Under the pieces are notes generated by a model, which worked only from the letters and a program-made list of their open reading frames with translations, searched no databases and was not told the DNA's origin. The position numbers and the translations under genes are program-made. Below are positions 59,385 through 64,000 of a DNA stretch of 64,000 nt, piece by piece (within the stretch, counting starts at the first letter, position 1; each line of letters begins with the position of its first letter). The stretch is from positions 186,001 through 250,000 of the forward strand of contig CAVRUR010000013.1 of assembly GCA_963724365.1 (NCBI GenBank), read 5' to 3'. The DNA is from JALORV01 sp963724365 (GTDB taxonomy: Bacteria; Pseudomonadota; Gammaproteobacteria; Burkholderiales; Burkholderiaceae_F).

Positions 59385-59926
59385 CAGGCCGACGCCTCGC
59401 GCGGACGTGACAGAAGCTCGTCGGCAGCACGAACTTCGTCACGGAACCTGTCAATGAACATGAGCTGGCGTACGAGCTCGGACGCGGCGACGTGATCGCG
59501 CGCATCGTCGATTGCGCCCCCGATGGCGGCGATCAGTCGGTCACGTTCCGCCGTCACTGCTGCCATCAGCACGCCCAGTTGCGCTGCATCGTCGTTCCGC
59601 CGCGCATCGTCGAGCGACTCGCGCCACTCCAGTTGCTGCACCAGGAAGGATCCCGGCATCGAGGTGTTCGACTCCGCATTGATCGCGACCCCCGCCCGCT
59701 CGCACAGGTAGGCAGCACGCGCGAGCGGTGACTTCAGGGTGCGGTAGGCCTCGTTGGCCTGTGCGGCCCATTGCATCGCGACGCGTCGTTCCGCCGCGCT
59801 GCCGGAGGCAAAACGATCCGGGTGAACCTTGGACTGGACGTCCTTGTGCGCCCGCTCAAGCGCTGATTCATCGAGCGCAAAGCGCGGAGGCAACGCGAAC
59901 AGCGCGAAGTGGTCGGGGTGCGACAT
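59384..59926 (-). CDS. hscB: co-chaperone HscB
   Basis: 180-residue J-protein. The J-domain (DHFALFALPPRFALDESALE, then VHPDRFASGSAAERR) has the HPD motif, and the C-terminal helical IscU-binding domain contains MSPGSFLVQQLEWRESLDD-like MPGSFLVQQLEWRESL. It delivers IscU to HscA and stimulates its ATPase. Between iscA and hscA, intact. Confidence 0.95.
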   Translation of the reverse strand: MSHPDHFALFALPPRFALDESALERAHKDVQSKVHPDRFASGSAAERRVAMQWAAQANEAYRTLKSPLARAAYLCERAGVAINAESNTSMPGSFLVQQLEWRESLDDARRNDDAAQLGVLMAAVTAERDRLIAAIGGAIDDARDHVAASELVRQLMFIDRFRDEVRAADELLSRPREASA

Positions 59927-59971
59927 GACGGAGTCGGCTCGCAGGGCACGTGGCGCGCCCGGCCGGCGCGA

Positions 59972-60295
59972 CTAGATGTTGAAGGACTCGCCGCAGCCGC
60001 AGCGGTTCTTCTCGTTGGGATTGTTGAAGCGGAATCCTTCGTTCAGACCCTCGCGGACGAAATCGAGTTCGGTCCCGTCGATGTACGCCAGGCTCTTCGG
60101 ATCGATCAGGATCTTCACGCCGTGGCACTCGAACGACTGGTCTTCGGGCTGCTCCGCGTCGGCGTATTCCAGCTTGTAGGCCATGCCGGAACACCCGGTG
60201 GTGCGCACTCCCAGGCGCAGCCCCACGCCTTTGCCGCGTTTCTGAAGAAAGTCCGCGACATGCTGGGCCGCGCGCTCCGTCATAGTCACTGCCAT
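59972..60295 (-). CDS. iscA: A-type Fe-S carrier IscA
   Basis: 107-residue A-type carrier. The three metal-binding cysteines are present: Cys35 in RTTGCSGMAYKLEYA and Cys99/Cys101 in NRCGCGESFNI. The start is ATG at 60295 (MAVTMTERAAQHV); the frame remains open upstream inside iscU but this is the normal length. Transfers clusters to target proteins. Confidence 0.95.
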   Translation of the reverse strand: MAVTMTERAAQHVADFLQKRGKGVGLRLGVRTTGCSGMAYKLEYADAEQPEDQSFECHGVKILIDPKSLAYIDGTELDFVREGLNEGFRFNNPNEKNRCGCGESFNI

Positions 60296-60318
60296 TGCCT
60301 CGTACTCCCGCGAACCGT

Positions 60319-60732
60319 TCAGGCCGCCTTCGCTTCGGCCGGCTGCTTGAGCTGGCCGCGTTTCTTTCGATAATCCTCGACCGCCGCCTTGATCGCATCT
60401 TCGGCTAGGATCGAGCAGTGGATCTTCACCGGCGGCAGCGCGAGTTCCTCCGCGATCTGTGTGTTCCGGATCGTCGCCGCCTCGTCGAGCGTCCGACCCT
60501 TGACCCACTCCGTCACCAGTGACGAAGAAGCGATCGCGGAGCCGCACCCATAGGTCTTGAAGCGCGCGTCCTCGATGATGCCGCGCTCGTTCACCTTGAT
60601 CTGCAGCTTCATTACGTCGCCGCAGGCCGGTGCACCCACCATGCCCGTCCCGACGCTGTCGTCGCCCTTCTCGAACGATCCGACGTTGCGCGGGTTCTCG
60701 TAGTGATCAATGACCTTGCTGCTGTATGCCAT
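60319..60732 (-). CDS. iscU: Fe-S scaffold IscU
   Basis: 137-residue scaffold on which [2Fe-2S] clusters are built. Ligands Cys37, Asp39 (VGAPACGDVM), Cys63 (YGCGSAIASSS) and His/Cys near 105-106 (KIHCSILAEDA) are all present, as is the HscA-binding loop LPPVK. Ends with an Ala/Lys tail (QPAEAKAA). Downstream of iscS by about 100 bases. Confidence 0.96.
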   Translation of the reverse strand: MAYSSKVIDHYENPRNVGSFEKGDDSVGTGMVGAPACGDVMKLQIKVNERGIIEDARFKTYGCGSAIASSSLVTEWVKGRTLDEAATIRNTQIAEELALPPVKIHCSILAEDAIKAAVEDYRKKRGQLKQPAEAKAA

Positions 60733-60833
60733 AAGTGTTCCCTGCCTCTGTCCTCAGCAATTCATCCGGCTTCGCCAGTGAACTCCTGCCAATCAACCGC
60801 ACGAAAGCAGTCCTGCACTTTCGTGCGTACTCT

Positions 60834-62043
60834 CTAGTGCGCCGCCCACTGCACCGAATTCAGGTCGATGCCGTCCTTGTACATCTCCCATAGCGGCGAC
60901 ATGTCGCGCAGCCGCGCAACCTGCCGCGTGACGAGATTCACCGTGTAGTCGATTTCTTCCTGCGTCGTGAAGCGACCGACCGTGAAGCGGATCGAGCTGT
61001 GCGCCAGCTCATCGCTGCGGCCCAGCGCACGCAGGACATACGACGGTTCGAGCGATGCCGATGTGCACGCCGATCCGGACGATACCGCCACGTCCTTGAT
61101 CGCCATGATCAGGCTTTCGCCCTCGACAAAGTTGAAGCTGACGTTGAGGTTGTGCGGAACGCGCCGCTCAAAGTCGCCATTCAGGTAGACCTGCTCGATC
61201 TGCGACAGTCCGGCCCACAATCGGTCGCGCAGCATCCGGATGCGATCGTTCTCGGTGGCCATCTCGTCGCGGGCGATGCGGAATGCCTCGCCCATGCCGA
61301 CGATCTGGTGCGTCGGAAGCGTGCCCGAACGCAGGCCGCGCTCGTGACCGCCACCGTGCATCTGCGCCTCGAGCCGAACGCGCGGCTTGCGCCGCACGTA
61401 CAGTGCGCCGACTCCCTTCGGGCCATAGGTCTTGTGCGCCGAAAACGACATCAGGTCGACTTTCAGCTGCGCGAGGTCGACCACCACCTTGCCGGTCGCC
61501 TGGGCAGCATCCACATGGAACACGATGCCGCGCGCACGACACAGTTCGCCAATGGCGGGAATATCCTGGATGACGCCGATCTCGTTGTTCACGAACATGA
61601 CCGAAACCAGGATCGTGTCGGGACGCAGCGCGGCTTCGAGCCTGGCGAGATCCAGCAGACCATCGGGCTCGACATCCAGGTAGGTCACCTCGAACCCTTC
61701 GCGCTCGAGCTCACGCATGGTGTCGAGGGTGGCCTTGTGCTCGGTCTTGACCGTGACCAGGTGCCTGCCCTTGTCCTTGTAGAAGTGAGCGACCCCCTTG
61801 ATGGCCGAGGTTGATCGACTCCGTGGCGCCGGAAGTCCAGATCAGTTCGCGCGGGTCACAGTTCACGAGCGCAGCGACATTGGCACGTGCGCTCTCGACC
61901 GCCTTTTCGGCCTCCCAGCCAAAGGCATGGCTGCGCGATGCGGGATTCCCGAAGTGGTTGCGCAACCAGGGAATCATCGCGTCGACAACACGCGGGTCGA
62001 CCGGCGTCGTGGCTGAGTAATCAAGATAGATCGGAAGCTGCAT
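60834..62043 (-). CDS. iscS: cysteine desulfurase IscS, frameshifted
   Basis: PLP enzyme of about 403 residues that supplies sulfur. MQLPIYLDYSATTPVDPRV starts it, WTSGATESIN precedes the break, and SFSAHKTYGPKGVGALYVRR holds the PLP lysine. The catalytic loop is SSGSACTSASLEPSYVLRAL. One break near 61805: deleting one G of GG in CTCGGCCATCAAGG restores ESINLAIKGVAHFYKDKG. ATG at 62043. Essential or near-essential, so the break is probably an error in the sequence. Confidence 0.94.
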
Positions 62044-62056
62044 GGTCCTGCCCTTG

Positions 62057-62557
62057 CTACGTCAGCGCGGTCTCGTTCTTCTGGTCGGCTTCAGTGCGCG
62101 CCCGCGCGCGATTATCGTGCAATACGGCCGGAGCGGCCGACTTGTCCGCACGCGCCTTTTGCTGCTCGACAAGGTCGGCGAGGCTGACCGAATCAAGATA
62201 GTCGACCATCCTGGCGTTCAGGTTGGCCCACAGGTCATGCGTCATGCAGCGCTGGTCGTCGAGACAGTTTTCCTTGCCTCCGCACTGGGTTGCATCGAGT
62301 GGCTCGTCGACGGCGAAAATAATGTCGGCGACCGTGATGTCGCGGGCGACGCGCCCCAGCGTATAGCCGCCGCCCGGCCCGCGCGTGCTTTCGACCAGCT
62401 CGTGACGCCGCAGCTTTCCGAACAGCTGCTCGAGGTACGACAGTGAGATCTTCTGGCGCTGGCTGATTCCCGCCAGAGTGACGGGCCCGTTATGCTCGCG
62501 CAGGGCGAGGTCAATCATGGCCGTGACGGCAAACCGGCCCTTGGTAGTCAGTCTCAT
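62057..62557 (-). CDS. iscR: Fe-S sensing regulator IscR
   Basis: 166-residue Rrf2-family repressor of the isc operon. The winged HTH has VTAMIDLALREHNGPVTLAG and SLSYLEQLFGKLRRHELVES. The cluster-binding cysteines are Cys-GGKEN-Cys-LDDQR-Cys, followed by MTHDLWANLNARM (His107-type ligand). It should bind a [2Fe-2S] cluster and repress type-1 sites when holo. It is the first gene of the operon and has a matching site in its own promoter. Confidence 0.95.
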   Translation of the reverse strand: MRLTTKGRFAVTAMIDLALREHNGPVTLAGISQRQKISLSYLEQLFGKLRRHELVESTRGPGGGYTLGRVARDITVADIIFAVDEPLDATQCGGKENCLDDQRCMTHDLWANLNARMVDYLDSVSLADLVEQQKARADKSAAPAVLHDNRARARTEADQKNETALT

Positions 62558-62632
62558 CGCAATCCTTCAGGGTGGGAGGCGTAGGGTGTGACCCGCGATC
62601 GCCGTGAAGATTCCCGATCGATTTCGTCGGGA

Positions 62633-62661
62633 ATTGTACTAATCCCGACTAGATCAGTCAA
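62633..62661 (-). promoter_or_regulatory. sigma-70 promoter of the isc operon
   Basis: On the minus strand TTGACT (-35, 62656-62661) and TACAAT (-10, 62633-62638) are separated by exactly 17 bases, about 75 bases upstream of iscR. Both hexamers are one mismatch from consensus. Confidence 0.8.
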
Positions 62662-62666
62662 CTATA
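62642..62666 (-). promoter_or_regulatory. IscR type-1 binding site
   Basis: ATAGTTGACTGATCTAGTCG followed by GGAT fits the type-1 IscR pattern (TTGACT, about 4 bases, AGTC and a GGGT-like end). It covers the -35 box and spacer, so IscR binding would block the polymerase, giving the usual autorepression. Confidence 0.75.
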
Positions 62667-62700
62667 GCCGCGCGGCAGGGACCCGTGGACCCGAAACGCA

Positions 62701-62728
62701 AAAACGGCGCCCGAGGGCGCCGTTTTTG
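62701..62728 (-). terminator. bidirectional intrinsic terminator
   Basis: Stem ACGGCGCC/GGCGCCGT with a 3-4 base loop, flanked by an A-run and a T-run, so it works in both directions. It lies 20 bases after the stop of the choice-of-anchor D gene on the minus strand. Confidence 0.85.
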
Positions 62729-62747
62729 TCGAGGTCCGAAACGACGG

Positions 62748-64000
62748 CTAGCGAGCCGCCAGAACCGTCAACGGCCGGCGACGCAGCAGCAGCGCCGGCA
62801 GCAATACCAGGAGTCCGACCCAAGGATTCAGCGCACCAGCGCCACCGACGTTTGACGGTGCGAGGGCGGACGACGACGTGGGAACGGGCGCTGCCGGAGA
62901 AGTCCCGGCCACCGTCGTCGTGGCGGCATTGGCCATCCCGCCCAGCGCGATCGTGGTCGTCCCGGCGCTATGGGCGATCACGGCATTTGCAGTCTTGCTT
63001 CCCGCCGAAAGCGGCTTGAACTCGGTTTCCACCTGGCAGGTTGCATTCACGGCCAGGGAGCCCGCGGCGCAGGTCGTGCCGGCCCCCAGCTTGAAGTCTT
63101 GCGCGTTGGTTCCACCGATCGCTACCGCAAAGATCGTCAGCGGTGCATTGCCGGTGTTCGTCAGTGTCGTCCTCAGCGGGTTCGCCGACGCACCGGCGCC
63201 GGTGGAAGGGAAGCTCACCGCGCTCGCGTCGAGCGTTGCTGCTCCGGTCGGTGCGGTGGTGCCGGGACCGGCCAGGGTGATGGCATGCGGCGAGCCCGTC
63301 GCGTTCGACGTAATCGTCAGGCTGCCTGTGCGGTTCCCCGCGGCAGACGGCGTGAACGTGACGTTCATCGTGCAGCTGGCTCCCGCCGCCAGGTTGCCCA
63401 CACAGTTGCCGGTTGCGGCGAACTCGGGATTTGGCGCGGCCGTGACAGCAGTGATCGCAACGATTGTCGTGCTTGTGTTCGTGATCGTCACCGGGCGGGC
63501 CGCGCTCGTCATGCCGACGGTCTGCGTGTTGTACGTGATCGCCGTCGCGCTGCGCGAGATGCTCGGGACCGCCGAAGCTGTTGCAGTTCCTGTCAGCGTG
63601 ATACTCGGATTGCTGGATGCATTGGACTGCAGCGTGAACGTCGCGGTCCTGTTGCCGACCGCGGTCGGCGTGAATGACGCGCCGATCGTGCAGGTGCCGC
63701 CCGCGGCGACCGTCACCGATGCCCCGACGCATGACCCGGTTGCCGTGAACTCCGCCGCATTCGTGCCGGTCTTGCCGATAGCGGTGATGGTCAGCGGCCC
63801 GCCACCGCTGTTGGTCAGTGTGATGGTCGCGGGTGTCGACGCCGTATTAGCCACGGCGATCTGGGTCGAACCGAATGCCAGCGTTGTCGCCGACAACGTG
63901 ATCGACGCGCCATTGGCCGCGGCGGGATTGACAATGAATGCGGCGATATCGGCCGCCTGCTGCGCCGAAACGGTATACGGAGCACTGGCGAGAAACCGCA
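62748..64000 (-). CDS. choice-of-anchor D repeat protein, 5' end outside the window
   Basis: The open frame continues past the right edge, so only the C-terminal 417 residues are visible. They begin with TVSAQQAADIAAFIVNPAA, which resembles the end of a c-type cytochrome domain. Three Ig-like repeats of about 100 residues follow, each with patterns such as PATITLTNSGGGPLTIT, GTCTIGASFTPTAVGNRTA and SCTMNVTFTPSAAGNRTGSL. A Ser/Pro/Ala linker leads to a sorting tail: GGAGALNPWVGLLVLLPALL, then RRRP. The glycine-rich motif, hydrophobic helix and Arg cluster form a CTERM-like anchor. Probably exported and surface-associated. Confidence 0.82.
   Translation of the reverse strand, partial: RFLASAPYTVSAQQAADIAAFIVNPAAANGASITLSATTLAFGSTQIAVANTASTPATITLTNSGGGPLTITAIGKTGTNAAEFTATGSCVGASVTVAAGGTCTIGASFTPTAVGNRTATFTLQSNASSNPSITLTGTATASAVPSISRSATAITYNTQTVGMTSAARPVTITNTSTTIVAITAVTAAPNPEFAATGNCVGNLAAGASCTMNVTFTPSAAGNRTGSLTITSNATGSPHAITLAGPGTTAPTGAATLDASAVSFPSTGAGASANPLRTTLTNTGNAPLTIFAVAIGGTNAQDFKLGAGTTCAAGSLAVNATCQVETEFKPLSAGSKTANAVIAHSAGTTTIALGGMANAATTTVAGTSPAAPVPTSSSALAPSNVGGAGALNPWVGLLVLLPALLLRRRPLTVLAAR

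Overview
The window looks like chromosomal DNA of a GC-rich betaproteobacterium, most likely Burkholderiales. This rests on gene order and protein similarity: surE-pcm-nlpD-rpoS, thrS-infC-rpmI-rplT-pheS-pheT-ihfA-merR-tRNA-Pro, prfB-lysS, and a complete iscR-iscS-iscU-iscA-hscB-hscA-fdx-iscX operon. No database search was possible, so names come from recognised motifs, lengths and neighbourhood.

Layout. 0-4.3 kb (minus): a PolB-like 3'-5' exonuclease, then the stationary-phase block rpoS, nlpD, pcm, surE, and tRNA-Pro. 4.3-12.1 kb (minus): the translation operon from thrS to the merR-like gene, headed by tRNA-Val, with intrinsic terminators directly in front of thrS and pheS. 12.2-18.4 kb: an OlsB-like acyltransferase, relA, an mtfA-like peptidase, a flavodoxin-like protein, an alpha/beta hydrolase and 3-hydroxybutyrate dehydrogenase. 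18.4-31.3 kb (minus): eight tightly packed genes around Anbu, the bacterial proteasome-like subunit. They comprise two circularly permuted ATP-grasp enzymes, two alpha-E domains (one fused to an ATP-grasp), three transglutaminase-like proteins and an inserted GGDEF diguanylate cyclase. 31.4-43.7 kb: comEC, tatD, a DUF2062 protein, lolD, lolC/E, an RpfE/phosphoglycerate-mutase-like protein, recJ, two tandem paralogous exported proteins and a cyclase-NB-ARC-TPR regulator. 43.8-49.9 kb (plus): prfB with its programmed frameshift, a GNAT, an SDR, lysS, a Nudix hydrolase and an sbtA-sbtB bicarbonate-transport pair. 49.9-56.9 kb: an accessory stretch with an orphan contractile-tail tube protein, small hypothetical genes and long spacers. 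56.9-62.6 kb (minus): the isc operon with a recognisable promoter and IscR site. 62.7-64 kb: the 3' part of a surface-type choice-of-anchor D protein that runs off the end.

The most interesting unit is the Anbu cluster. ATP-grasp/alpha-E/transglutaminase/Anbu neighbourhoods are known from comparative genomics and are thought to make and process a peptide or protein modification. Here the ATP-grasp and alpha-E parts occur both split and fused, and a c-di-GMP synthase with an intact GGDEF and I-site is translationally coupled to an alpha-E gene.

Caution: more than twenty genes, including essential ones (thrS, lysS, iscS, lolD), are interrupted by single-base frameshifts. In five cases checked by hand the frame is restored by deleting one base from a G or C run, which points to sequence error rather than gene decay. 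I therefore annotate these as genes with their full spans. The prfB frameshift is real and programmed.
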